The notes beneath the pieces were generated by a model. The model had not been told where the DNA came from. It saw nothing but the letters and a program-made list of their open reading frames with translations, and made no database searches. From Ariolimax columbianus (taxonomy: Eukaryota; Mollusca; Gastropoda; Stylommatophora; Arionidae): DNA of 64,000 nt. The position numbers and the translations under genes are program-made. Below, in pieces: positions 30,857-45,800 of this stretch; the first letter of the stretch is position 1; each line of letters begins with the position of its first letter. Location of the stretch: positions 62,939,012 to 63,003,011 of the forward strand of contig JAVGWX010000009.1 of the NCBI GenBank assembly GCA_036924085.1, given 5' to 3'.

Positions 30857-33800
30857 GTAAATTAAAACTAAAAATAATCATCAGTATCATGTACTATGCC
30901 AACATGTATAGCTAATTATGGATCTCCACATCTTACTGTCTCCGTTCTGTTCTGTTTCTGACTTCACTGAACTCCAGGCATGCCCATAGGGCTTATTCTC
31001 TCACAGTAAATAGTGAAGGTTTTTTCCTGCAGCTCATTGGTTGTACATACTTCTGCTCCGTCCTCTCCTGCGTTCCAGTCCCATCCAACCTCGTTCAATT
31101 TCAAATTTCTGCAATTCTGTGACTTGCTGGTTCATCTATTGCTGTAGCATCATCATTAATGCGGTCTTTGATATACTTCAAACTGTCACTCCCATCTATA
31201 TATAGTTTATCTAGTGACCTCAGTATAAATTAATGTTTATAATACCTCAGTATAAATTAATTATTTTATAATACCTTAGTATAAATTGAAGTTTATAATA
31301 CCTCAATATAAATGTAGTTTATAATACCTCAGTATTAATGAATGTGTATACGAGGGGGCTTCAAAGAAAAACCTTAAAAGTGGGATATAAATTAGACAAA
31401 CCATGCCTTTGTATTGTAACCTGTTAATATGGTTGCTAAGGATGTCAACAGTGTCCTGCAAGTGCTATCATGGTTCAGATGAACAACATTGTGTCATAAT
31501 TGCAATTAAAAGATGGCTGCGCCACTGTTGACATGCGCCAAAGAGGAGCAGCGTTCTGTTATCTGTTTTTTTAGCAGTGAAGGGGTGAAACCTATAGAAT
31601 TTCATTGGCGAATGAAGGTCCAGTATGGTGATGCATGCCTTTCACTCCAACAAGTGTATGAGTGGAGTAGGAAGTTTCAAAATGGCATGAGTTCTGTGAC
31701 AGACTGTTCATGACTGGGCCAGGTGTAGCCAGTAGTGACCCCAGAGTCGATTGCAGCTGTTGATTACCTTGTAAAGGAAAATCGTTGATTGACTGTGAAG
31801 GAAATTACAGCACGTCAGTCAAAGTTTAACACACCACTTCATCCATAAAGCGCTACAATGCCACAAAGTGTCTGCAAGATGGGGGCCACATCAGCTTACT
31901 CCAGAATTGAAACAATAATGTGTTGATGCCTGTCAGGAACTTTTTTGGCGATTTGAAACAGAAGGTGATGGTTTCCTAGCAAGAATTGTTACTGGAGATG
32001 AAACCTGGGTTCACTACCATGAGCCTGAAGAGAGCGAACAAGGAATATCGCCATCCCTACTCACCGAAACCGATGAAGTTTCGCACGCAGCAATCTACAG
32101 GGAAGGTTATGCTGACTCTTTTGGGATGAACGAGGCGTTATTTTAGAGCACGGCATGTCCAGGGGGAACACTGTCACCAGCGACACATATACAGACCTTC
32201 TCAGTAACCATCTTCCACCTGCAATCAAATCCGAACGACGTGGACTTCTGAGTAAAGGTGTCCTTTTGTAACATGACAATGCTCGACCCCATACAGCCCA
32301 TGCAATGGCTGTAACCATCGAGGACCTCCACTTTCAGTGTCTACCATATCTGCCACACATCTTTGGACAACTAAAAGAGGCATTGAGCGGATAGACTTTC
32401 AGGTTCGATGAAGAGGTCCGTCAGGTGGTGCTTTTCTGCAGGAATCCATGTACTTTATAACCGCAGGGGGACTTGTATCAAACCCAATGGTGACTACGTC
32501 GAAGAATGATGCAGTTATGTTCACTTTTTCAGAATAAATTTATTCCAAAAATATATTTCAGGTTTTCATTTGAAGCTCACTCGTAATACCTCAGTATAAA
32601 TGAATATTTATAATACATCTGAATAAACGAATGTTTAATAAAACCTCAGTATAAATGAATGTTTATAATACCTTTGTATAAATGCATTATAATGCCTCAG
32701 TATAAATGAATGTTTATAAAACCTCAGTATAAATGTATGTAATGTACTACCAGTGTAAATGATTGATGATTGCATATAATTTGGTGAACATTTTCAGTTG
32801 TGGAGGTTTAATTTGAGCACTAGAAAGTGGCAGCTTTTAGATGACTTCTACAGTGTCCCCCCTACCATTGCATCTCACACAAGTAAGCAAGGTTTATTGC
32901 ATTCTAAATTTTTGTCATGAAGGAATGCCTTTGAAAAAGAAGAATCTTTGGGGCATTAATTATTGTTTATGAGAGGATCGTGCCAGAATAGTCTGTATAC
33001 TGGAAACATGGGCTTGAACACATGTACTAACTTGTTTTGTTTTGTCTTGATCAAAGATAATGTAAAAGCATAACATGCTCAGTGAATGCTAGGACAAGCA
33101 GCGTTTATGCCACATCCCTGTCTTTATCACCCTGTCTTTATCACCCTGTCTTTATCACCCTGTCTTTATTTCTCACCCTGTCTTTATCACCCTGTCTTTA
33201 TTTCTCAGCTCTGTCTATATTTCTCAGCTCTGTCTTTATTTCTCAGCTCTGCCTATATTTCTCAGCTCTGCCTATATTTCTCAGCTCTGCCTATATTTCT
33301 CAGCTCTGCCTATATTTCTCACCCTGTCTTTATTTCTCAGCTCTGCCTATATTTCTCAGCTCTGCCTATATTTCTCAGCTCTGCCTATATTTCTCAGCTC
33401 TGCCTATATTTCTCACCCTGTCTTTATTTCTCAGCTCTGTCTATATTTCTCACCCTGCCTATATTTCTCAGCTCTGCCTATATTTCTCAGCTCTGCCTAT
33501 ATTTCTCAGCTCTGCCTATATTTCTCAGCTCTGCCTATATTTCTCACCCTGCCTATATTTCTCAGCTCTGCCTATATTTCTCAGCTCTGCCTATATTTCT
33601 CAGCTCTGCCTATATTTCTCACCATGTCTTTATTTCTCACCCTGTCTTTATTTCTCAGCTCTGCCTATATTTCTCAGCTCTGCCTATATTTCTCACCCTG
33701 TCTATATTTCTCAGCCTTATAAATCCTACTGACAGACATGAGAAAAGGGTGAAATTCAGGAATGGATAATTTAATTATTGTTAACACTTTATCATACCTT

Positions 33801-36800
33801 TTCTTTTTTTTTTGTTGCTCCAATAGGAGCATGGGACTACCACACAGGTTAGACGCCTTGCGGGAAGACTGTACCAAAATATATATGCACTCTTAGATTA
33901 GTTATCGCTAAAGCGATTTAGACCTGACGCATGAGTTAGGGAAAGTAAAAACAACAAGGAAGGACACTGGCCACGCCAGCTCTCACAGGCTGTGGCTTAG
34001 TACAATAGAGTCTTCAAAAACTGCAATTCCAACCAGTGGTAATAGTGACAGTTGATAAGTCACAGCTGAGGCTTTCTGACATCTAGTTTCGATTTCTCTA
34101 TTGAGTCTTCCATATTCCGTAAAAATATATCCCATGTATTCGAACTCTTATGCCTGTTCAGGTTTGACATTGTTTGTTAGTTAATTGCCCATTGCAAGTG
34201 AAGCCTTTCCCGTTCAACAGGTCACCTACAAGGCAGCGGGGCATTAAGAATTAAGAACACACATGTTATACAATAACATATATATATATATAAATAACAA
34301 ATTTGCTTGCTGAGTCACACAGTTAGCAGAAATGGAGACTAAAATACATATATGTAAATGAAAAGATAGATATAACACACAATTCTGTTCAAATAATGTT
34401 TTAGACTTTTGCAAAGTGTTGTCATAGAGTGAAAGTGGAAGCTACCCATAAAAGTGACAGATGCACTATGCTTAATCGCAGGAGGCAAAGTAGGTATTTC
34501 AGCCAAAATGTGATTACGTATGCAAAGCAAAGTTACAAGACACAAGTTGTCGTCAATGGCTTTGATAACTGAATACCTTTTTAATCGTAGTGTGAATGCC
34601 ACCAGCAACACCTAATCTGTGACCGGCATATCTATTAGGGTTGAGGGGTTGATAAATCTTAAATACTCAGCTGTTAAAAACATGTTTGTAGCCGTCCTAC
34701 ACATCAGTAGCCATTTAAGTGTGAAACATTGAGCTGTATTCAGTACATAAATAAGTACATTCAACTCACTGAACGAAGAATCACATTGACGAAAATAAAT
34801 ATAGATAATATATCCTAAGAAATGCAAATGGCGTTCATCGCTGTGACACCAGCCATGTCAAACCAGATGATGATCCATAAACATGTAGCGAAGACATATA
34901 CAGAAGAAATAAAACCATTTCTGCCAGGAGGACTGTACTACAACATATGAACAATGGGCTTGAGAATATCACATCATTTAGAGTGAGTTTCATCATCTAT
35001 CGGCTCGAAGATTGACGAAAGCATGAAAAATAGCTAGTGCAACTCAGACTGGTCTGGTGCCATCTTGGTGCAGCCAATCATTATTAATTAAATATAAATA
35101 TTAATTATTGACATTGTTTACATGTATGTATAGTAGACCTGATGATTTGCTAATCTACAAAGTTTCTGTTTTTGATGTGCTAACCTGCATATGATATCTT
35201 TTGCAAGTTGTGCCAAGTGCATTCATATGGTTTTTCAGTCTTTCTTTGTTCTTTGGACATCAACTTTGGACATCAACAAAGAGTAGTTCATGCATGGAGC
35301 TAGGTTCTTCTCTTCCCATGTTGAATTCTACTTCTAATGATTAGGCATGCTTCCATTGTTATTTTATGTGAATTTTGAACAACAGTAAATCACACATCCT
35401 TCATGCATCATCTGTTATATGAGGACACTGCAATAGATGACGCAGCAATCCACAGGCTGTAAAGTTTTGACATTAAACGAAGTTCGAGCAGAGTAGGGCG
35501 TATGAGAGGACGGAGCAAGAGAATGTACAACCAGCGAGCTACAGGGACCATCAACATCCTTACCCTGCGCCATTTGATGAGAGAGACTGAGCACCTACGG
35601 GTATGCCCGAAGTGCAGTGATGTTGATTCTTAGAAATAGAAACTCCTGTGGTTATTTCAAAAGCATCTGTGATTTCATCAGTTTTTAAAAATCATATTTG
35701 TATTTATATGGAACAATACTCTCACATTATGTAATAGTTTTCCTTGTATTCCACAGTACTAATATAAAATATAGTATATTCCTATCTATTCTATCAAAAT
35801 CATTCGCCTGATCCATAAATTGATTCCAACACTAAAATTAAATTCATTCCAGCACTAAAATCAAATTGACTGCACCACAAAAAACAAATTGATTCCATCA
35901 CAAAAGTCAAATTGATTCCACAACTAAAATCAAATTGATTCAACCCTAAAATGATTTCACCACTAAAATCAAATTGATTTGACAATAGAAATAAAATGTT
36001 TCAAATAGCATAGGACTCTCATTCTCAACAACATAGAACTATGGAAAAATGACTAAAGTTTTTAAATTAATAAAATGTATTTATGCTCGTCATAGGTGAA
36101 GAAGACTAACGTCTAGTCAAGCAAAATTTACTGATCGGACATGTTAGTCAAGGCCAGGCAATATATACTAGCCAAGACCCTCACCTTGGCTTCCTAGTAG
36201 CCCTCCCTGGAAACAGGATGTTTTCATGAAAGCCTGGCTAACAAGGTGAGGGATCGACGTGATCCCCGCAGTAGTGAGTGGCATGCAGATGAAACCAAAC
36301 ATAGCACAACCGCCTGGAGGACCCCAGTCCACCTTCATCAGCACGCTCAGGATGTGAGGAAAGCTACTGCAACCCGCCACTTAACGTCCTTTTCATGATG
36401 CACAAAAGAGTAACCTACTCATTGTGGGCATTCACAAACAACAACAATATGCTTGTTATAATAATCTTAATGTCCTAACACAAGTGTTCCTATAATTATT
36501 TTCTGGTTTGCTACTTTAAATTTTACATTTGTTTTTATCCTAAAAATTGCATCTTTTATGTGTGTATTTTATGTTTTTATTTATCTGAAGATATTTTCTC
36601 TTTCCCAGTTGCAAAAGTTGGGAGGTGGTTATTCTTATTTGGGGGAACAGCGATACCATTTGGGGAGACTCCTACTAGTGCCCTCTACAGGTATGATCTT
36701 CTCTCACCTACACACAGTACAAACAATGACCCCTGTGATTGTGATGGGCATGCAGTTCGGGGAGATGAGGTCGCACATGTTCAAATCTTCAACCATTGGC

Positions 36801-39800
36801 ATCTTATACCAGTTACAGGCGACATCCCTGACGAGAGATATGGGCATGTAAGTTTAGTTAAACATCTACTGTAACAAAAAAATGGTTGTTATTCTTAAGT
36901 ATATATTGATGCAGCAATACGGATGGATCGTCGTCGGAGCTTATGTTCGCTAGCAGAGAAATTCACTGTGTTGCTTGTGGCAGTTCAATTGGTGGTTAGG
37001 AAGAAACTAAAAAATCAGAAGGTGTGTTCACATGCAATGAAAGAATCCCAGATCACCAAAACCCAAAAAATTCAAATCACAGGTTTCTGCTGGTTAGTTT
37101 ATGCCGACCGCATTATTTTACCAAGAAGGGCTTCTATTGGTAGACTTCAAAGAGCTTTCATGTAGTGTGATTCTGTTGCGCAACAATGCTTGTCCACATG
37201 TGGCGAGCATTCTGTAGGAAGCATTATCACGGAAAAGGTTGGAAGTTTTGCCACACCTAGTCTTTAGCCTCGATCTGTCACCATGTGACTTTCATTTGTT
37301 TGGACCTTTAAACAAATTTAAAAAGGGACAGCAATTCAACTCCACTGCAGACGTCATGACCTCGTTGACTAAATAGTTCAATGAACAACCAAAGTCATTT
37401 TTCTCGGACGTCATCCAACGTTCTGAATGCCTATGGTAACTTTTTCTAACAAATCTCGTGCATGGTTACTTCATAAAAATTGCTTTGTTTAATTCTACCA
37501 CACATGCTGATATTTCTTTCATATGTTTTTAATAAATCCACTGGAGTGAGTTTCATTTGAACTCACCTTGTAAATACAGGTCTTCTTCAGTTGATCCACT
37601 TTGCGATACAGTGTATTGATGATTGTTAATGGCACTTGTTAAAGTGTTTTGCTCTCAATGAGTAGGTGTATGTTTCATCAGTGGGAGAGGAGTGTCTGCA
37701 CAAGGACATGTACTGAGGGTTGATGCAGTTTAAGTTGGTATATATGTCCTGTTCAGAACTGAAAGATGAGACCTTGTTCTCTACTGTATAGTCTATTAGT
37801 GTCATCATCTTTTTGTTGGTTGTGACATTGTATCAGGTACGTTTACCATCTTGAAGGTGGGGCAGTCAGCCTTGGATTAGGCCTAGTAAAGGCTGCATTA
37901 TTTTGTCTTACTGTGTACCTGTCAGAAGATTTAGTCGTTTTATTAATAACGGTCATCTCCATTATTCTCTCCAAGAAGATATTGAAGAGTGTGGGGGAGA
38001 GTATATAACCCTGTCTCACACCCACTGTCGTACGGAACCAGTCGCCTAGTGTTCCCTCTACTGAGACAGCGCTAGTCGCCTGCTGATAAAGGTTTGCAAT
38101 TACCCTCACAATATCACTGTTGAACTTATAATGCCTCATTGTTGACCGTAGCGCCGCATGTCAAACTCTGTCAAGCGCCTTTCGAAAGTCAATGAAGGTA
38201 GAGTGGTTGATGATACTCTGAGTACTTCTCATTCAGTAGACGAAGATTAAATATCTGCTCGATGGTACTCCTTCCCGCTCGAAAGCCCGCTTGTTCTTCG
38301 GCAATGATACTCTCCGCCTGAGGATTCAGTCTGTTAAGTAATATCCTCAAGAGAACTTTACTTGGATGACTTATCAGACTGATTGTTCGATAGTTCTGAC
38401 ACACATTTAGGTTTCCCGATTTAGGCAGTGGTATAATGACTGATTTTGTCCAGCAGGTGGGCCACACTCCTGTCTGCCAAATTCTATTGCAGATGTAAGT
38501 CAGGGTAGTGATTGTCGCCTCACCTCCCACTTGCAGGAGCTCTGCTGGAATATTATCCACACTGACATCCATCTCTCTCTTCAGCATTTTGACGGCTTCA
38601 TATACTTCTTCCCTTGTTATCGTTTGATTTTCCTCTATCAGACTCACTTCAGGAGACATTGCCGTTCTTGGGTCACCTCGACCTTAAAAGGACATGTTGG
38701 CACGGTTACAATAGGTGACAGGCTTATCACAAACTTCCGCTTTGCTGATGATATTGATGTATTGGCAGGCTCAGAGAGGGAACTCCAGGAGTTGATTGGT
38801 AGATTGGATAGAACGGCCCTGATTTTTGGTATGGAAATAAATGCTGATAAAACAAAACTCATGACCAATAACGTTGCAGGGTTTCAATTTGTCATAGAGG
38901 CAAATGGGCAGGTACTTGAGGTGGTGAAACGTTTCAAATATCTTGGATCGTTGATCAGCGATGAGGGTTCGAAGTCAGAGATAATTGCCAGAATAGCACA
39001 AACAACAGCGGCGCTGACTAGGCTGCAACCTATTTGGCGAGACAAGCGCTTCGCCCTCGACATAAAAGTCAGATTACTGCGCTCTTTGGTGCTGTCAATA
39101 TTTCTGTATGCCTGCGAGACCTGGACCATTACAGCAGATATCCAGGGCAGAATATGTGCAATGGAAATGCGGTGCTATAGAAAACTCCTAAATGTTACAT
39201 ATAAGGATCGGGTCACGAACGTAGACATCTGTCAGAGAGTTGAAGATGCTATTGGTCCTTTTGAAGATCTGTTCACAGCTATCAAAAGACAAAAGATGGC
39301 CTGGTGCGGGCACGTTGCGAGGTCCAACGGAATTCCCAACTCGATACTCTTTGGATCCGTACCGGGACAGAGAGGGCGAGGACGTCCAAGGAAGAGATGG
39401 GTGGACAACATCGCTGAGTGGTCAGGCCTTCGTCACGGTGAGATACGTCAGGCGGCGACAGACAGAGAGAGCTGGCGTAGGATTTTCATGTCTTGATGTG
39501 TGCCCCAACGACCTGATGGGTTACGGGATGAACTGAACTGATTAATAAAAAAAAATAACAATGAATTAACTTATAAAACAACAACTGCAGTTCACCTTGT
39601 TTTATATTTTTTATAAAGCCAAACTGAGAGTATGAGAGTATCCATTTAATTTTATTCTAGTATTTGTACTAAATTATGTTCTACATTTTTTTATTCACAT
39701 TATAACCAGTAATTAGGGGGATGGCGTGGGCTTGTGATTAAGTGGCACGGCTCACAATCCGGAGCTGCTGGGTTTGATCCCCAATCACAGCACTGGCCAT

Positions 39801-42800
39801 TATCCCTGGGGAAGCAAACCCTTAGAAAAGGCAGGAGGAAGCAGATCCTTACATAAAATGCATGCCGAAGTCAGATGCATTGGGCCGACAGGTGCAAAAT
39901 AAAAACAAAGTGCACCTCACACTACCTTGGGGAATAGAGAGATAAGGTGAACGCAAAAAAAAAAACCCCAAAAACTAGTAATTATATTTTTTATACCACA
40001 TATTGGACACTTTAGCTTTAGTTTTGCTATGAGATGTTTAATGCAGAAGACAGAGACAAAGCTTGTAAATTCCAGGAGGCTGAAGCATGTCAACAAATAA
40101 AATATATATTCCCCAGAGCATGACTATGAGTTTCCCTTATGTTTACATCGTCGGTGGAACATCAGGGTATATCTACAATTCTGAAGTTTTCCGTCTTGAT
40201 TTAAGTGGGCCTATGGGGAAATGGAGGAAACTTAGCTGTGACAGTGATCCACGACAGCCTGTTGGAAGGTAGGTCTTAATGTTCCAGCTACATTGATTTC
40301 CTGCCTTCTCAGCCATGCAAGTGTTTTCTTTTATATTCTGGTCTCTCTCTGCATTTGAGAACTTGGCTAAAGTAAACAGATTATATATTATTATATTCTT
40401 CTTGTCCTTTTTTATTCCAGCCAGAGTATGGGGCACAACCAAATTTGACATACTTTAGGGAGACTGCGCGAAAGCACTTTTGTGCTTTAGCATATTGGTG
40501 TCTTCAGAAATGTGTTTGTTTAACTCAATGAGGTTGCTAGCAAAAGAGGAAATAGCTAGAGCTAGCAGGTGGGTCAAAAGTTACAGCACAGCTCTGAACC
40601 ATCCTCCCACGATACCCTTATCAGACCTTCTCACAGCAACTCCTGACACAAACACCAGCCCTGGTGTTCTTATCATTGCTGAGGTAAAGGCAGCTATACA
40701 GAAAATGAAAGATGGTAGATCTGCGCGACGGAATAATCATATCCGTGTACAAGGGAAAGGGCTCCCGACTGGATTGCGGCAATTACAGGCCTATTACACT
40801 ACTGTCCATCCCCGACAAAGTCTTCACACATGTGCTCCTCTACAGACTGCAGCCTCTGTTAATGAGGCATCATCGTCCCTAACAGTCAGGATTCACAGCC
40901 TATCGGTCCACCATTAAAGTCATTCTCGCCCTCCACCTCTTTTTCTTCATCATCCATTGTCTGACAGGATCGTGTTCCGGGCCTTGAGATGCTCTTGCTG
41001 ACTGTGGTGGTGAGATGGGAAGAGGCATCACCTCCCCAACAGAACTTTTAATGACATGCTTGGAAGTACAGTGGCCTTCTTCTATCCTTCCAAATAAGAG
41101 GCCCTGGAATATTTAATATATTCCTCGTGTTATCTGGGCCTGAAAGGTGAACATAAAATATAATAGTATCACTGTAACTTGCCATAAAAGGTGGCTAAAC
41201 AGGATTTGGCATTGGGCCGACTACCCAGTCCTGAAGAAATTATAACCCACAAGGAAAAAAAAAGACCTCTGCATCCCACGATAGAAGACAAAAAGCTGAG
41301 TTTAAAATATATTAGTTAGTTAGTTGCCCATTGTAAGCGATAATGGCAACAGACAGTTTTGTCTTGATGATGTAACTTGCGTTGTATTTGGATTATAGTG
41401 AGGAAGAAACTGTGCTGCTCATCGACCTCACTCTCTTGTCCTGAGCTACCATAGACCAGTGGCAAGACATAAGTCAAAACAACTGGAGGTAACTCAGAAC
41501 GCAGGCACTCTGGTCCCACCTCCCGTGAGACCAGGGGTCACTTGAAAGCTTGTAGGATTTGATCACCCACCGGTTCTGTTCACCCACCAGTCCTGTTCAT
41601 CGCTTTGAGAGGCGGGTCTCTGACCTCTCGACCACAGTGACCCCCAGAAGACTCTGCAGAGACTGTAGACAAGTTTCACATTCCAGTCATATAGTTTGAT
41701 CACAAAGTGACCAGCGGACAATTGGAATGTTCATGCCGCCCAAAGTCACCCCAGTGCAGTCATGCTGGCCCTGGAGGGGTCTGGGCTGATGGATCTGGGG
41801 TTGTCATTGGCCGTCTCTTTTCTGATCAGAAATATATTTATATATTTTCAGATATAGACATGAAACTGCTTTTGATGGTAAAAAATTATATGTATTTGGA
41901 GGAGGCACAGAACAGGATGCATTTTCACTAGTCAATGTAAGATTTGTTTTTCTTTCTTGTGTTTCTGCTGGTGAAAAATATGTAAATATGTTTATTGTAC
42001 TAATGAAAATTAACATTTTAAAATGTGTACAAATGATCAGAAATTGATATGGTGCTTGTACGGCTTAACAAAATCTGGCAGGACAAACGGTTAGCCATAT
42101 GCACAAAGATCAGATTAATGCGTACATTGATCCTATCAAAATTTCTCTGTACTTTTGAGACATGGACAATTACAACTGATTTGAAGCGGAGGATACTGGC
42201 TTTTGAGATGACATGTTTCCGAAGACTTCTAAACGTCACATACAAAGACAGATTTACAAGTGAGGAAATACGAGAAAGAATTACGATAGCAATAGGGTCT
42301 TTTAACTTAACTTAACTTGACATCTTTATACTGGTTTAGAAGATTGCAGAGTCTGTATACAACCAGTTCCATTTACATTACTTTGCTCTAAAAGCTATGC
42401 GCATACAATCTATTCTTAAATGCATTAATTGTTCCTGCCTCCACTACTTCTTGTGGCAATGCATTCCAAGCAATCATCACTCTCTGACTAATAAAATATT
42501 TCCTAATATCTAATCTGGACCTTTCTTTAGCTAATTTGCAGTTATGCCCTCTTGTTCTTGTAGGTAGTTGTTTTTTTAGAACCTCTAGGTAACAGTCAAA
42601 AGATAGAAACTCGCTTGATACAGCCATATATCAAGATCAAACAGGTTTGCAAATATGATCCTGCATGGAAAGGAAGGTACAAGGCGAACAATGAAAGGGT
42701 CATTCCAAAAATAGGTGGGAGGACAACATAAAAGAATGAACCAATCTCCGACCAGAGGAGGCCAAGTCAGCGGCCACTGACAGAGAGGGGTGGCGTGGGG

Positions 42801-45800
42801 TTGTCATCATGTGTGCCTCAATGACCTCACCGGTCACGGGATGACCTGAAAAGGAAGACAGTAAAAAAAACAAAACTGTTAAGGTCCCAATTTCACGCCA
42901 GTGAAAAATATGGAATTATGGCGTTAGGCCCATATTTTTCTTGACCAATTGCTCAGTATTAGTGATGGGGACAACATGACGTCAGCCGCCTTTACTTTTC
43001 CAGATTATTCTGGTACTCAGCTTTTGAAGCTGGGTGAAACCAGGGAGCTGTTTTGTGATCCGGAAAAATTATTCATCAACTGGGGACCGAACCCTGATCG
43101 CTCAGCTGGGAAGCCATTGTACTAAACTTGAATATCGCATGGGGTGTAAAATAGATCTAATATTTGCTGATGGCATGGTCGTTCTCAGTCATTGTCAGAA
43201 GCAATGTCTAAATAAGCTGAACAAAGTAAGCAAGGCAGTAGACCTTTAGATTAATAGACAGAAAACCCATACATACTGAAGACTTTTTTTCCACAAGGGG
43301 AACTGCAGCTAACAAATTATCTTGTTGAAAATGGGAATTTATATATTTACCTAGGCCAAGGGGGAGGAAGACTAATGTCTGGTCATGCACAACATACTGA
43401 TCAGACAAGTTGGTCAGGGTCAGGCAAAATATACTGGCCTTGACCCTCACCTCGGCTTACTGGCCAAGACCCTCACCTCAGCTTCTTCGTAGCCCTCCCT
43501 TAAAACAGGCTGTTTTCATTGCAGCTAAACAAGGTGAGGGATTGACGTGATCCCCGTTATAGCGAGCGGCATGCAGATGAAGCCAAGCATAGCACAAAAG
43601 CCTGGAGGACCCCGGTCCAACTTCATAGCACATTTGGGATGTGAGGAAAGCTACTGCAACCCTCCAAAAGAGTAAACAAACTCATTGTGGACATTCGAAA
43701 CAACAGCAACCTAGGCCAAGAAATTACAAACTCCCCTGTGCTGCAGAAGACGGATGTGTTGGACAGAAAGGTGCAAATATCGCAGCCAAGCCGTAAATTA
43801 GCGACACAGCGCATTCCATTCTCTGGACTACATCCTGCTACTTGCAAGGCCATGTTCAGGGCTTGGTAGCTGAATTTTGAGAATGAACTCAGAAGAAGAA
43901 GAACAAACTCCCCAAAAATAAATTGTGAGATTTCAAGTAGAATAACAGTAGGTTCAGCTCCAACAGTATCAAACCCATACTTTGGCAGATGGTAAATGAC
44001 AGACAAGGCAAGAGCTCACATCCTCATTGTTATTTTAACCATGGTTTATGGCTGCGAGGTATGGAATCTATGAAAAGCAGATACAGAGAAGATCTGAGTA
44101 GCTCAAAGGGTAATGGAGCGAAGAATATTCTCTCTATGGGACCGAATTTGCAAAAGAGAAATTAGATACCAAACCACCTTCATTGAAGTCATAGATACTG
44201 CAATGTTACGAAAATGCAAATGACAGCGTATGTGATGCTTTGCCTGACAGCAGGCAGATAGACATGAAATGTGACACCATGGTAACTCTACAACTTTTAG
44301 TACCCGCGTGGATGTCCACATCTGGATATCCAAATATGAGATGGAGAAATGACCTAAGTAAAATCCTATATCAAACATGGTACTCTAGAGCAAAAGACAG
44401 TATTGAGTTTAGACAGGTACTTCATTTGCCTGGTTGAATACCAGGATTATAGATTACAAAAAGATGAAAGATTAATCATGTTTTTGAGAAAGAAGATAGA
44501 TAAATAATTGATGTTTGAATGAGAAATAAGATAAATGATTGAATAAGAAAAAATATCAAGAATTGAACGAAAAGAGATTAACTTAACTCAACTTAATTCT
44601 ACTGGTTTAGAAGGCTCTGCAGTCTGTATACAACCAGTTTTTCCCACTCAATTTGATCTAAAAATAACTAAGTGCATCCAATGTATTTTTGTATGCATTA
44701 ACTGACCCTGTTGCCACAATTTCTTCAAGCTATGCATTCCAAGCATTCATCACTCTCTGACTAAAAAAAATATTTCCTAATATCTGATCTGGACTTTTCT
44801 TTAATTAATTTGTGGTTGTGCTCTCTTGTTTTTGAAGCCGGTTAAAATTTGAAAAACTTGTAATGGTATAATTTATCCTTTCTCTTGATTAATTTATAAA
44901 CCTGGATTAAATCATCTCAAATTATTATCTTTTTAAAAACCTGAAGGCCAGTTTTTCTGAGTCTTTCCTCATAACTATAATTCTGGAATCCCACTATTGG
45001 TTTTGTCGCTCTTCTTTGTATCCAGCATGTTTAAAACCCCTTCTCAATAAGGACTCCACACCTGTACACAGTACTCCAATCTAGGTCTAGCTAATGCTTT
45101 ATACAGTTTGACTCACTTTCTTGCTCCTATGTTTAATGTTTCATTTTATCATACTTGACATTGCATTTCCTTTTTCACCTTAGCTGTATGATCTATTATA
45201 ATCTCTAGGTCCCTTTCCTTTTTTACCTTTCTAATATTATTCTGTCCCATCCTGTAATTATATTCCATATTGGACCTACCCATGTGGATAGCTGCAAATT
45301 TATCTACATTAAACTTCTTCAGCCAGTTCTCAGACCATTCTTGAATTTGATCTAAATCCAACCTCAATATATCCGTCTCCGCATAGTTTTATGTCATCCG
45401 TGAATTTTGCAATCATGGACCCAATATCATTATCCAAATCATTTATGTATAACATAAATAAAATTAGACCCAACTTCGAGCCCTGTCACACTCTACATTT
45501 TACCTTGCACCACTCAGAGCCTGTATTTATGCCCACACCATACTAAGGTGTGGGATAGGCGAGGGATCAATACTCAAACAAAAATACAGGTTTACGGTGT
45601 AATTGTTCTGCCTACCCTCTTATATGCATGGGAGAACCTGGACCATCTATAGTCGGGAAATTAAACTACTTCCGCATGCACTGTCTGCGGAAACTATTGA
45701 GAATTAGATGGGAGCACATAGTTCCAGATACAGATGTGTTAGCGCATGACAAGTATACACACCATGATATGTGCAGAACAGTTGAGATGGGCTGGCCATG

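Larger units (their letters stand above)
31210..32760 (+). repeat. 27-bp minisatellite split by a mariner
   Basis: Unit ATACCTCAGTATAAATGAAT + GTTTATA repeats at 31210-31350 and again at 32584-32760. Variable degeneracy between units. The mariner at 31351-32583 sits inside it at a TA. Confidence 0.88.

Noticed and set aside
33082..33769. Two overlapping open frames of more than 215 codons rich in Leu, Ser and Tyr.
   Set aside because: They are produced entirely by a tandem repeat without stops; no gene context.
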